NCBI GenBank assembly: GCA_965261195.1
Contig: OZ253455.1
Coordinates: 3,472,001-3,536,000, forward strand
Length of the DNA: 64,000 nt
DNA from: Bin87 sp965261195
Lineage (GTDB): Bacteria; Chloroflexota; Dehalococcoidia; Lucifugimonadales; UBA3495
Direction: 5' to 3'
In this document: positions 44,506 through 52,151 of the stretch, piece after piece
How positions within the stretch are numbered: position 1 is the first letter of the stretch
Layout of the letters: each line of letters opens with the position of its first letter
The notes under the pieces: model-generated
Database searches by the model: none
Told to the model about the DNA's origin: nothing
What the model saw: only the letters and a program-made list of their open reading frames with translations
Position numbers and translations under genes: made by a program

Positions 44506-44736
44506 GTCATTTTCGGCTATATCAGCGGATGGAAGCAACAGGCCGACGTCGAGAGCGCCGCTGACGATAATGGCGTCTGTGATTAGGGGGATTGAAGTTT
44601 CCGCCGCCGGCTCCATGGGAGTAAAGCTCACGGTCTCAGTCAGAGCTTCGGCTATAACCAGCCCGTCAAATTTGAGAACTTCGGATGGTTGAATTTCCTG
44701 ACGTAGCAGTTTAGTGGCGAAATTTCTGATACCCAT
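44506..44736 (-). pseudogene. SNF2 helicase gene, 5' fragment
   Basis: The original start of the helicase gene: ATG 44736 gives MGIRNFATKLLRQEIQPSEV and runs to ADIAEND before the IS pair. This N-terminal part is rich in Ala, Ile, Leu and acidic residues and has no recognised domain. The gene starts 27 bases after the stop of the unknown gene at 44763-45320, so the two were probably an operon. Confidence 0.85.
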
Positions 44737-44762
44737 AAGGCGCGCACTTCGACGGTTGTTGA

Positions 44763-45320
44763 CTATTTGAACCTGTCATCTCTTTCCGACAGAACACTCA
44801 TAGCAGCAGCAATTCTTTCAAACGGCTCCAGCAGGTCAGTCCGTTTAAACACACGCTCCAGTGTAGCGCGGACTGATTCATAGTCGGATTGATAATCAGG
44901 ATGCCTACTGGCCGTTATGGGTTGGAAGCCGCCTATCATACTTTCCAGACGATGCTCTTCATTTGGGTAAGAGTGAACGTCCGCTGACAGGGTTTCCCCA
45001 TATTTTTCCAAGTGAATAACCGGCAGTTCTGTATGCTCGCGAAGTTTGAGCAACGTAGGGCTCTTGACTACTAAGCACTCCGGGCGTGTGGTTAGGGACT
45101 TAGCTAGTGGCGCGCCTATCAATTGGTTGGATATGAATGGTTCCAGCGTATTCCCGTAAAGCGCTTTTTGAGCAGTTGTAGGAAGGGTAGGAAGCGTACA
45201 GCGAAATTCTTGTGGCACTCCAGTCTCGTCAATAACCAGCATACCGCCGACGTACCCTCCGTTGCCTTTCCTAAGGTGGACCGCAAAGTACGCTATGCAG
45301 GGGTTCTTCAGATTTGCCAT
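44763..45320 (-). CDS. Conserved-looking protein of unknown function upstream of the helicase gene
   Basis: A 185-residue protein I do not recognise. It begins MANLKNPCIAYFAVHLRKGN and GGYVGGMLVIDETGVPQEFR, then shows TTAQKALYGNTLEPFISNQL, ESMIGGFQPITASRHPDYQS and a C-terminal helix LLEPFERIAAAMSVLSERDD. There is no signal peptide or membrane segment. It is 27 bases upstream of the broken SNF2-Mrr helicase gene on the same strand, so the pair may have acted together, for instance in DNA defence or repair; that role is a guess from context. Confidence 0.7.
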   Translation of the reverse strand: MANLKNPCIAYFAVHLRKGNGGYVGGMLVIDETGVPQEFRCTLPTLPTTAQKALYGNTLEPFISNQLIGAPLAKSLTTRPECLVVKSPTLLKLREHTELPVIHLEKYGETLSADVHSYPNEEHRLESMIGGFQPITASRHPDYQSDYESVRATLERVFKRTDLLEPFERIAAAMSVLSERDDRFK

Positions 45321-45353
45321 TTAGTTTTCTCCGCTGTGGAGTGGCAGGAGGGG

Positions 45354-46010
45354 TTACTCTGCCGCGGCCGAGCGGTTTTCGAGGGCTTTGTCCATTACAC
45401 GTTGGAAGACTTCGTAGGGCTGGGCGCCGGTGAAGAGGAGGTTGTCGAACACAAAGGTGGGGATGCCATTGATGCCGTAGCCGAGGGCCTCTTGGTACTG
45501 GTCCATGACGCGCTGGGCGTGTTCGCCGGTTTCCAGGCTCTGGCGCAGTTCGGCGCCGTCGAGGCCGACGCTGCTGCCGATGTCGGCGAGGACCGACGGG
45601 TCACCTAGGTCGGCGCGTTCGTCCCAATAGGCGACGTAGGCGGCGTGGTGGTACTCCAGGAACTTGCCCTGCTGCTGGGCGAACTCGGTGGCCTGCAGCG
45701 ACAAGAGGCTGTTGTGGGTGTAGTGGGGCGGGCGCATCACGATGTTTGCTTCGCGGGCGTGGGTGCGCAGGGGTTCGGTCAGTTCGTCGTCGGATTCACC
45801 GGGGCGCGGGTCGCGAAGGCGGCCACCCTCCGGGGTATCGGGGCGCAGGAAATAGGCCCGGCCTTCGACGGTGATGTCGTATTCTTTTTCCAGCTGGTCG
45901 ACGCGTTCCAGGCCGACGTAGCACCAGGGTCAAATATAGTCGTACCAGACGATGACGTGGACGGGGTCTGGATCGTTGGGATGGCTGTGTGCCGGCGGTT
46001 GAGTGGTCAT
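45354..46010 (-). CDS. FrnE/DsbA-family thiol oxidoreductase, probable selenoprotein (UPWC)
   Basis: FrnE/DsbA-like proteins exchange disulfides through a CPWC site. From ATG 46010 (AGGAG nine bases upstream) the frame reads ...PVHVIVWYDYI, then TGA at 45930-45932, then PWCYVGLERVDQLEKEY. The TGA sits exactly on the first Cys of CPWC. The rest is undamaged: ITVEGRAYFLRPDTPEGGR, MRPPHYTHNSLLSLQATEF, and the cis-Pro segment GINGIPTFVFDNLLFTGAQP. Total length is 218 residues including one selenocysteine, normal for FrnE. Without readthrough the frame would start only at 45740 and lack the active site. This repeats what is seen in the ArsC/Spx-like gene. Confidence 0.87.
45897..45917 (-). promoter_or_regulatory. 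Candidate SECIS stem-loop for the FrnE-like gene
   Basis: In the mRNA GTCGGC pairs with GTCGAC (one G-U pair) around loop CTGGAACGC, which starts 19 bases after the TGA. The loop lacks G in its first two bases unless an inner C-G pair forms (loop then TGGAAC). The fit to bacterial SECIS rules is weaker than for the ArsC-like gene. Found by eye. Confidence 0.4.
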
Positions 46011-46041
46011 TTCGAGGGCTCCTGTGTGGGAATCGTGGGGG

Positions 46042-46084
46042 GTTCACCCTCACCCCAGCCCTCTCCCGTCAAGGGAGAGGGGGA
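46042..46084. repeat. CTCACCCC...CCCTCTCCC hairpin repeat
   Basis: caccctcaccccagccctct plus cccgtcaagggagaggg, immediately upstream of the FrnE-like gene and after the HAD hydrolase gene. Confidence 0.7.
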
Positions 46085-46098
46085 GGACGGGAGTGACA

Positions 46099-46806
46099 TT
46101 AGCGGGTTAGCTGGTCCAGCAGGGGGTAGAGTCCTTCGAGGTTGTCGATGCGGTGGCAGTCGGTAACGTCGGGGTGGTAGCCGCCGCGGTCGATTAGAAC
46201 CGGGTGCAGGCCGGCGTCGCGGGCGCCCTGAACGTCGGAGCGGGGTTGGTCGCCGACGTGGATGGCCTGGTCGGGAGATACGGCCATGCGCTTGAGGGCA
46301 GCCTCGAAGATGGCGGTGGCCGGTTTTTCGCCGACTTCGCGTCCCGTGATGGTGAATTCCAGGAACTGGTGGATGTCCAGCTGCTGGGTCAATTCGTCCA
46401 TATCGCGGCGCAGGTTGGTGAGGATGGCGAGACGGTAGCCACGGTTTTGCAATTCGGCGAGTACGGGGCGGGTTTCTTCGAACTTGACGAATTCTTTGGG
46501 CACGGAGATTGCCATGTCCCAAATCTGTTTGGCCATGCGGAGCGATACGGCGACGCCCGATTCTTCGAGAATGATCTGCTCGTAGCGGGAGAAGAAGGTA
46601 TCTCGGTCGGCCGGGGTGCGGTCGCCCAGGGGTTTGAGGTGGTTTTGCTCGTTGAAATAGAGATCCGCGATGGCATAGCCACGGGCCAGCCGGTCGGCGG
46701 GCACCCGGATGCCCAAGTTTTGGCAGGCGGCGTGCTGAATCTGGGGCAGCGGCGGCCAGAAACTGACCAGCGTGTTATAGAAATCGAAGAAAATCGCCTT
46801 AATCAT
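46099..46806 (-). CDS. HAD-superfamily hydrolase
   Basis: A 235-residue HAD phosphatase-like protein from ATG 46806. Motif I is IKAIFFDFYNTLVSF (with DFYNT in place of the usual DxDxT, so the second Asp is Tyr). Motif II is LAILTNLRRDMDEL, motif III includes EVGEKPATAIFEAALKRM, and motif IV is AIHVGDQPRSDVQGARDAGL. Replacement of the second Asp by Tyr is seen in phosphonatase- or dehalogenase-like HADs that use a different chemistry. The helical cap lies between motifs I and II. The substrate is unknown. Confidence 0.85.
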   Translation of the reverse strand: MIKAIFFDFYNTLVSFWPPLPQIQHAACQNLGIRVPADRLARGYAIADLYFNEQNHLKPLGDRTPADRDTFFSRYEQIILEESGVAVSLRMAKQIWDMAISVPKEFVKFEETRPVLAELQNRGYRLAILTNLRRDMDELTQQLDIHQFLEFTITGREVGEKPATAIFEAALKRMAVSPDQAIHVGDQPRSDVQGARDAGLHPVLIDRGGYHPDVTDCHRIDNLEGLYPLLDQLTR

Positions 46807-46916
46807 CTGCAATAGAGCAAGGCTGCGACGAGAGAGTGGGCCGGCCGGGTCGTGCCTGCTGATGCACAATAATAGCACACCGTCAAGATTACGGAGAGAG
46901 GACGGGTTTACGACGG

Positions 46917-46962
46917 GTTTTGCATGGATGGACAGGATAGACAGGATAGACAGGATGGGATT
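46917..46962. repeat. Dispersed GGATGGACAGGAT repeat, copy 6 (expanded)
   Basis: tttgcatggatggacaggat followed by two further agacaggat units and caggatggg: four tandem 10-base units, the longest copy in the window. Confidence 0.75.
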
Positions 46963-47081
46963 TGTGACGAGCCTGCGGGAGCATGAATGGGCGCCCTTCG
47001 CCTGGCTCAGGATGAGCGTCTTTCGCTGGGCTCAGGGTGAGGGTACTTCGCCAGGCTTAAAGGTGAGCGGACGGGTTGGCG

Positions 47082-47867
47082 TTAGCGCAAAGCCTGTAGG
47101 TCGGTCAACGCGGTTGAAACGTCGGACGGGGAATTGAAGCGGTAGACGGCGTGGGTTACGGCGTCCGACGGGCCAACGTAGATGCCGGCGCCGCCGGCGG
47201 ACTGGGCGGACTGGAAAGCATCCTCGTCGGTTTCGTCGTCGCCGATGTAAACGGGGAAAGCGTCGGAGGCGAGCTGGAACCGGATCAGCTCCAGGGCGTG
47301 GCCTTTGTGCCAGTCGACTGCGGGGCGCAGTTCCATTGCCATCTTGGCGGCGGTGACACGACACGACCCGGTAGCGAGCAGCGGGCCGACGGTGTCCAGG
47401 AAGATCATGGCTATGGAATCGTGGTACTGAGGGGGCGTGAGCCGATAGTGGGCGGTGAGGGTCAGCTCTTTGAATTCCACGATAGCGCCGGGAATGTCGG
47501 AGAGGTCGGCGATGAGACGCTCGGCGGCGTCGGATATGGCCGGGATTGAGGCGGCGGCGGCGGGGTGGACGTATTCGAGACCGGGGCCGCGAATTTCCAG
47601 GCCATGGTTGCCGGCGTACACGAGACCGGGTATGCCCACCCGTCCTGACACGTCGCTCAATGAGCGGCCACTCAGGATGCCCACGGTGAATCTGGCGCTG
47701 CGGCCCATTTCTTCCAGCAGCTCGGCATTGCCGGGCCGCAGGACAGCGTCCGCGGGTCGTTCGGTGATCTCAGCCAGTGTGCCGTCGAAATCGAAGAGCA
47801 ACAGGATTTCGGGTTGTTTTACCAACCGGGCCAGCAGGGCCGGCCAAGTATCGGGAGTTGGTGTCAT
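47082..47867 (-). CDS. otsB: Trehalose-6-phosphate phosphatase
   Basis: OtsB removes the phosphate of trehalose-6-phosphate to give trehalose, a compatible solute. The 261-residue HAD-type enzyme has motif I ILLLFDFDGTLAEITERP, motif II VGILSGRSLSDVSG, the cap region AGNHGLEIRGP, and motif IV VYIGDDETDEDAFQSA. It follows otsA by 30 bases on the same strand, so the two make trehalose as an operon. Confidence 0.94.
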   Translation of the reverse strand: MTPTPDTWPALLARLVKQPEILLLFDFDGTLAEITERPADAVLRPGNAELLEEMGRSARFTVGILSGRSLSDVSGRVGIPGLVYAGNHGLEIRGPGLEYVHPAAAASIPAISDAAERLIADLSDIPGAIVEFKELTLTAHYRLTPPQYHDSIAMIFLDTVGPLLATGSCRVTAAKMAMELRPAVDWHKGHALELIRFQLASDAFPVYIGDDETDEDAFQSAQSAGGAGIYVGPSDAVTHAVYRFNSPSDVSTALTDLQALR

Positions 47868-47897
47868 CTATGCGGCGCTGCGTCGTGAGACCGGGGG

Positions 47898-49406
47898 TTA
47901 GATGGCCTGGGCCGCGGGCAATCGGGCGTGGTCGGGGGTGCTGGCCTGCATCAGATTCATCATGATGCGGCCGGCCCAGTTGTAGATATTGTTGGACTGC
48001 ACGATGTGGCGCATATGGCGCATCCGCAGGCGAGACTCTTCGTCGCTCATGGTCAAGGCCTGATGGATGGCGTCGGCGAACTGCTCGGTGGCGTAGGGGT
48101 TGATGATGATGGAACTGCTGAGTTCCTGGGCAGCGCCGGCGAAGGCGCTGAGAATGAGCACGCCGTCTTCGTCAATGCGGGAGGCAACGTATTCCTTGGC
48201 GACCAGATTCATGCCGTCGTGGAGGCTGCTTTTGGCGCAGAAGCTGGCGAGGCGACGCAGGGCCGAGAAGGTGGCCGAGGGGAACGACGTGGGCCAGTAG
48301 GCGATGGGCTGCCAGTCGCCGTCGCCGAAGCGTTCGTTGATGCGGTTCACGGTGGCTTCGATGTCGATGGTGAGCTGCATATAGGAGCTAATGTTAGTGC
48401 GGCTGGTGGCGCCGGCCTGCAGGAACACCAAACGGCCCTTATATTCGGGCCACTTCTCCAGAAACCGTTCTACGGCACGCAGACGGTGGGGGATGCCCTT
48501 GGTGTAATCCTGGCGGTCGATGCCGAGACCGAGGATGCGCCCACGGTCGAGGCCGAATTCCTGGGTGAGGCGGGCCATCTCCGATTCGACCTCGGGGGAA
48601 CGGGCTTCGGCGTCCAGTCCGTCAAAATCAATGCTGATGGGGAAGGGGCGCACCAGGGTCATGTCGTTTTGATAATCGACGAGTCCGAACTGGGGGTCCA
48701 CTTGGGCGTCGAGGTTGCGTTGCACGCCATCGAGGAAGTTCTGGCAGTCGCCGGCGAGGTGGAATCCGAGCAGGTCGTTGCCGAGCATACCGTCCAGGAT
48801 TTCTTCCTGCCAGGGGCAGATGCGCAGGATGTCTGGGTTGGGCCAGGGGATGTGCCAGAACTGACCGATGATAACGTCTTCGCAGACTTGGCGGATGTAG
48901 CGGGGCAGCAGGGCGAGATGGTAGTCCTGCACCAGGACGATGGCCGGCTGGTCGCCGATTTCGTCGACGACGAGGTTGGCGAACTTGCGGTTGACGGCCT
49001 TGTAGGTTTCGTAGTGCTGGGCGTCGAACACAGGCTCGGTGTAGGCGATGTGGCACAGGGGCCAGAGACCCTCGTTGGAGAAGCCGTAGTAGTAACCGTT
49101 GTTTTCGGCTTCAGTGAGGTTGAGGAGGCGCAGGTTGTAGGCCGGTGCAATGAGGGGGACGGCGACCCTGCCGTCGGCGTCGATCGCGGTCAGGTCGGCC
49201 TCGCCGCCGCTCTGGGCGATCCAGGTGCCGCCACAGGCGCGCATGAGGGGGTCAATGGCGGCGGTGAGTCCGCCGGGCGGCATTTCGCCGACCAGTTGGC
49301 CATCCTCAATGCGGAAGACGTAAGGTTGGCGGTTGGATACTACGATGAGCCGATATTCGGCGAGTTCCCGGCGCACGAGTCGTTGTAAATCATCACCAGT
49401 CCACAT
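47898..49406 (-). CDS. otsA: Trehalose-6-phosphate synthase
   Basis: OtsA (glycosyltransferase family 20) joins UDP- or other NDP-glucose with glucose-6-phosphate to trehalose-6-phosphate. From ATG 49406 the protein has 502 residues; 31 further codons upstream look non-coding. Signatures include YRLIVVSNRQPYVFR, VLVQDYHLALLPRYIRQ, FWHIPWPNPDILRIC, LGIDRQDYTKGIPHRLRAVE and SLHDGMNLVAKEYVASR (the last near the catalytic Glu-containing loop). It is upstream of otsB. Confidence 0.94.
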   Translation of the reverse strand: MWTGDDLQRLVRRELAEYRLIVVSNRQPYVFRIEDGQLVGEMPPGGLTAAIDPLMRACGGTWIAQSGGEADLTAIDADGRVAVPLIAPAYNLRLLNLTEAENNGYYYGFSNEGLWPLCHIAYTEPVFDAQHYETYKAVNRKFANLVVDEIGDQPAIVLVQDYHLALLPRYIRQVCEDVIIGQFWHIPWPNPDILRICPWQEEILDGMLGNDLLGFHLAGDCQNFLDGVQRNLDAQVDPQFGLVDYQNDMTLVRPFPISIDFDGLDAEARSPEVESEMARLTQEFGLDRGRILGLGIDRQDYTKGIPHRLRAVERFLEKWPEYKGRLVFLQAGATSRTNISSYMQLTIDIEATVNRINERFGDGDWQPIAYWPTSFPSATFSALRRLASFCAKSSLHDGMNLVAKEYVASRIDEDGVLILSAFAGAAQELSSSIIINPYATEQFADAIHQALTMSDEESRLRMRHMRHIVQSNNIYNWAGRIMMNLMQASTPDHARLPAAQAI

Positions 49407-49537
49407 GGCGGGCAACCTACCTTTGGTGCGGGAAACAGTTCTATTTTCGCTGAGTATTGCAGTTGAGTTTGGTTTCGTTATCGCCTTGGATTGTCCCACA
49501 GGGCCGCTGGGGGGTCAATGGACGGGGTGCGCTCACG

Positions 49538-49580
49538 CGTACCCACTTTGTCAATGCGAGCGCAGCGTGGCAATCTCGTC
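49538..49580 (-). repeat. Dispersed GAGATTGCCAC repeat, reverse copy
   Basis: gcgtacccactttgtcaatg continues cgagcgcagcgtggcaatctc, the reverse complement of the copies at 25822 and 60320. Confidence 0.7.
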
Positions 49581-49630
49581 GGCGTAGCAACGGCGGTTGG
49601 TCGACGTGTGTTCGGCGTCATTGAGCTCAT

Positions 49631-49668
49631 CGAGATTGCCACGTCGCTGTGCTCCTTGCAATGACAAC
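49631..49668 (+). repeat. Dispersed GAGATTGCCAC repeat
   Basis: cgagattgccacgtcgctgt followed by gctccttgcaatgac, a diverged copy. Confidence 0.65.
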
Positions 49669-49849
49669 GCGAATTTCCACTGGGGTTGCCAGCATCGGGG
49701 TTGCAGCGTCGCTACGTTCCTGGCAACGACAGCAGGCCGGGGCGATGACTAAAGGCCGGTTTGCCGGGGATTTGAGCGGATGTTATACTCGGCGCATACG
49801 CTGGCGTTGGCTCGGTGCGGGGCTTCCGGTAGCTACTACGGAGGCACTG

Positions 49850-50278
49850 ATGATTCAAAATGCCGTGGTGCAACAACTGCGTCAGGGCGGTGTGCGGGTT
49901 ACGCCCCAACGGTTGGCCATCGCCGAAGCAGTGCTGAACTCGACCGACCACCCCACCGTGCAGCAGATTCACGAACGGGTGCAGCAGCATTTCCCGTCCA
50001 TGACGCTGGCTACGGTGTATTCGACGCTGGGCGTGCTGTCCAAGAGCGGGCTGATCCAGGAATTGCCCTTCGCGAAGCAGTCCCGGTACGAAAGCAACGT
50101 TGCGCCGCACGTCAACCTGGTTTGCATCGGGTGCGGCAACATTGCCGACGCTGACGACAGCAGCGATGTCATCCTGCAATTGCGGGACGAGGTGTCGCAC
50201 GAGACCAGCTTCCAGGTGATGTGGCAACGGGTCGACTTCCACGGCTGGTGTCGCGCCTGTAGTGCCGCGGACGCATAG
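49850..50278 (+). CDS. Fur-family metalloregulator
   Basis: A 142-residue Fur/PerR/Zur-type repressor from ATG 49850 (GGAGG upstream). The winged helix is in GVRVTPQRLAIAEAVLNSTD, HPTVQQIHERVQQHFPSM and TLATVYSTLGVLSKSGLIQE. The dimerisation domain has the structural zinc site CIGCG and CRAC, and a His/Asp-rich metal site (VAPHVNLVCIGCG). Whether it senses iron, zinc or peroxide cannot be said; the short hinge and SFQVMWQRVDFHG are PerR-like. A VOC-family gene starts 6 bases later, forming an operon. Confidence 0.9.
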   Translation: MIQNAVVQQLRQGGVRVTPQRLAIAEAVLNSTDHPTVQQIHERVQQHFPSMTLATVYSTLGVLSKSGLIQELPFAKQSRYESNVAPHVNLVCIGCGNIADADDSSDVILQLRDEVSHETSFQVMWQRVDFHGWCRACSAADA

Positions 50279-50284
50279 CCGCCC

Positions 50285-50650
50285 GTGGTTAACGCTGTCG
50301 TCGGCATTACGCTGTGGACTGACGACCTGGACCGGATGCTGCGGTTCTACCGCGACGTGCTCCGTCTGCCCCTGCACTCAATCCATGAGGACGAGGGGTT
50401 TGCAGCCTTCCAGCTGGGCGAAGTACGCTTCAATGTGGGGAGACACGCCGGAGTGAGGGGGCCATCCCGAGACCCGTTGCGGGTGATGCCGCATTTGGGC
50501 GTAACCGACATTCACAGCGAACACGCCCGCCTGGTGGATGAGGGCGTCGAGTTCATCCGACCGCCGGAGCGCGAACACTGGGGCGGGTGGGTTGCCACGC
50601 TGATAGATCCCGACGGGAACGTGCTGCAACTGCTGGAGTTTCCCGAATAG
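50285..50650 (+). CDS. VOC (glyoxalase/bleomycin-resistance) family protein
   Basis: A 121-residue vicinal-oxygen-chelate protein starting at GTG 50285, six bases after the Fur gene. Two beta-alpha-beta-beta-beta halves are seen: VVGITLWTDDLDRMLRFYRD and ATLIDPDGNVLQLLEFPE, the typical C-terminal end with metal Glu. Such proteins include glyoxalase I, dioxygenases and resistance proteins; no exact activity is shown. Co-transcription with the Fur-family regulator is likely. Confidence 0.83.
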   Translation: MVNAVVGITLWTDDLDRMLRFYRDVLRLPLHSIHEDEGFAAFQLGEVRFNVGRHAGVRGPSRDPLRVMPHLGVTDIHSEHARLVDEGVEFIRPPEREHWGGWVATLIDPDGNVLQLLEFPE

Positions 50651-50708
50651 GGGCGTTGGGATTATCACCCTCACCCAGGCTTTACGCATGGGGTGTTGTG
50701 TTGGGGAT

Positions 50709-50751
50709 TTTCACCCTCACCCCAGCCCTCTCCCATCAAGGGAGAGGGGGT
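50709..50751. repeat. CTCACCCC...CCCTCTCCC hairpin repeat
   Basis: Full copy with loop atcaa between the convergent VOC and glutaredoxin genes, where it can fold on either strand and may serve as a terminator for both. Confidence 0.7.
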
Positions 50752-50761
50752 TAGCCGTGGG

Positions 50762-51016
50762 TTATGGGCGGAGCTTGCGGGCCAGTTCGGCGTTGGACGG
50801 CTCGACGAGCACTGAACCGTCGGGGAAGACGATGGTCGGGATGATGAGGCGGTTGTCGTTGACCTGTTTGACGTAGGCCTGCGCCGTGTCATCGCCGTCA
50901 ACGTCGACGTAGGCATATTCTACTTCCTGACTGTCCAGGTAGCGGCGGGAGCGGTGGCAGTCGGGGCACCATTCGGCGCCGTAGACGGTGATGCCGGCGG
51001 TTGAGTCGGTAGCCAT
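50762..51016 (-). CDS. Glutaredoxin-like protein
   Basis: An 84-residue thioredoxin-fold protein with an intact CxxC site, ITVYGAEWCPDCHRSRRYLD. The conserved cis-Pro and glutathione-site segments are NRLIIPTIVFPDGSVLVEPS. It belongs to the short NrdH/mycoredoxin-like group (CPDC rather than CPYC). It reduces disulfides or mixed thiols in the cytoplasm. In contrast to the two UxxC genes of the window, both cysteines are encoded by Cys codons here. Confidence 0.9.
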   Translation of the reverse strand: MATDSTAGITVYGAEWCPDCHRSRRYLDSQEVEYAYVDVDGDDTAQAYVKQVNDNRLIIPTIVFPDGSVLVEPSNAELARKLRP

Positions 51017-51087
51017 GTTGGCCTCCTGTGTCTGCGGGATAAAGCTGGCGGCGTGGTGGCCGCAACGTGGGATATGACGAGTTTGGG

Positions 51088-51771
51088 TCAGTCGGCGGCG
51101 CGGCCGGCTTCCTGCCCGGCTTGCTCTTCCTGCGCGGTTTCCTGGGGTACGTAGTTGGGGCGGATGAGTTCGTACACGTCGTCGGTGCGGCAGTAGGCGT
51201 TGCCGGCGAGGCGGCCAGTGGGCTGTAGGGCCTGGTGGTTGACGCGGTAGCCGTTGGGCCCTTCGTAGAGAATGTCATCGCGCACGTGCATACGGACAAT
51301 CTCGCCGATGACGAGGCCGTGCTGATGAGGCTGCTCGCCGATGTTGACCACCTGCACCAGGCGGCACTCCATGTTGACCGGGGATTCGGCCACGCGGGGC
51401 GCCTTGATAATCTCGCTGGGGGCTTCGGTGAGTCCGGCGATGGCGAACTCGGACACGTCGGAGGGATACTCGGCGGCGGTGGCGTTCATGGCGGCGGCGA
51501 TGTCGTCCACCACGATGTTGACCACGAACTCGCCGGTTTCTTCGATGTTGGTGAGGGTGTCCTTGCGCTTGTCCTGCCAGCCGGCGGCTTTGCGGGAGGA
51601 GGAGAACACCAACGTGGGCGGGTTGTAGGCGACGGCGTTGAAGAAGCTGTAGGGGGCGAGGTTGACGACGCCATCGGTGGAGATGGTGGAAACGAAGGCG
51701 ATGGGGCGCGGCACAACCACTCCGGTGAGGATGAGGTTGAAGCGTTCGAAGGTGCGGGGGTCGATTATCAT
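51088..51771 (-). CDS. Flavin reductase-like domain protein
   Basis: A 227-residue FMN-binding split-barrel protein of the DIM6/NTAB flavin reductase family, starting at ATG 51771 (MIIDPRTFERFNLILTG). The FMN-binding segments are PRPIAFVSTISTDGVVNLAP, YSFFNAVAYNPPTLVFSSS and KDTLTNIEETGEFVVNIV. The C-terminal 30 residues are Gln/Glu/Ala-rich. It may supply reduced flavin to a monooxygenase, or be a stand-alone reductase. It lies 71 bases upstream of the glutaredoxin gene on the same strand. Confidence 0.86.
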   Translation of the reverse strand: MIIDPRTFERFNLILTGVVVPRPIAFVSTISTDGVVNLAPYSFFNAVAYNPPTLVFSSSRKAAGWQDKRKDTLTNIEETGEFVVNIVVDDIAAAMNATAAEYPSDVSEFAIAGLTEAPSEIIKAPRVAESPVNMECRLVQVVNIGEQPHQHGLVIGEIVRMHVRDDILYEGPNGYRVNHQALQPTGRLAGNAYCRTDDVYELIRPNYVPQETAQEEQAGQEAGRAAD

Positions 51772-51837
51772 GGTGGGCGACTCCTGGGTTCCGGGTAGAC
51801 TTTTGCTGTGGATATGATAGCGCAAATGCGGGAGACG

Positions 51838-51899
51838 GGTTTTGCATGGATGCGCAGGATGAACGGGATTGAGGGAGACGGGTTTTGCATGGATGCGCG
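51838..51899. repeat. Dispersed GCATGGATGCGCAGGAT repeat, copy 7, split by the MITE
   Basis: ggttttgcatggatgcgcag occurs twice here (51838 and 51881). The second copy is interrupted by the MITE at 51900 and resumes as ggatgcgcaggacaacagg after it (52012), which dates the MITE as younger than the repeat. Confidence 0.75.
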
Positions 51900-52010
51900 T
51901 AACTGTTCAGAGTTGCGGGGATCTGCCGACTATTCGGCCTATTGTGGAGGGGCAGCCAAGCACGAATTTCCAAAGCAAACCGTTGCCGTCCCCTCAACCC
52001 TGAACAGTTA
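51900..52010 (-). mobile_element. Miniature inverted-repeat element (MITE), copy 2, inverted
   Basis: Starts TAACTGTTCAGAGTTGCGGG and ends ACCCTGAACAGTTA. Its reverse complement shares the interior ttcgtgcttggctgcccctc with copies 1 and 3. The flanks tggatgcgcg (51890-51899) and cggatgcgca (52011-52020) match at 8 of 10 positions, a decayed 10-base duplication. Confidence 0.85.
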
Positions 52011-52082
52011 CGGATGCGCAGGACAACAGGATTGGGTTTGACGGGTGGGTGTAGAATTGGGGCGGTTTGGATTCGGGGTACG

Positions 52083-52120
52083 GCCCTCACCCCAACCCCT
52101 CTCCCCGAGGGAGAGGGGTT
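52083..52120. repeat. CTCACCCC...CCTCTCCCC hairpin repeat
   Basis: ccctcaccccaacccctctc then cccgagggagaggggttgg, 30 bases before the first CoA transferase start. Confidence 0.65.
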
Positions 52121-52151
52121 GGCAGGGTTTATCAAAGATTAGGTGTTGGGT

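Larger units (their letters stand above)
49407..49849. other. Repeat-filled divergent gap between otsA and fur
   Basis: The 443 bases hold no supported gene. Two GAGATTGCCAC-type repeats lie here in opposite orientations (49538-49580 reverse and 49631-49668 forward), followed by a third partial unit (caacgacagcagg). The upstream regions of both otsA and the Fur gene should include their promoters. Confidence 0.5.

Noticed and set aside
29808..45932. TGA reassigned to Trp or another standard amino acid in this organism
   Set aside because: Many genes here end at TGA in the right place and Trp residues are encoded by TGG; the two internal TGAs align with Cys positions, not Trp.
46917..46962. 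CRISPR array from the tandem GACAGGATA units
   Set aside because: The units are 10 bases with no spacers; no cas genes are nearby.
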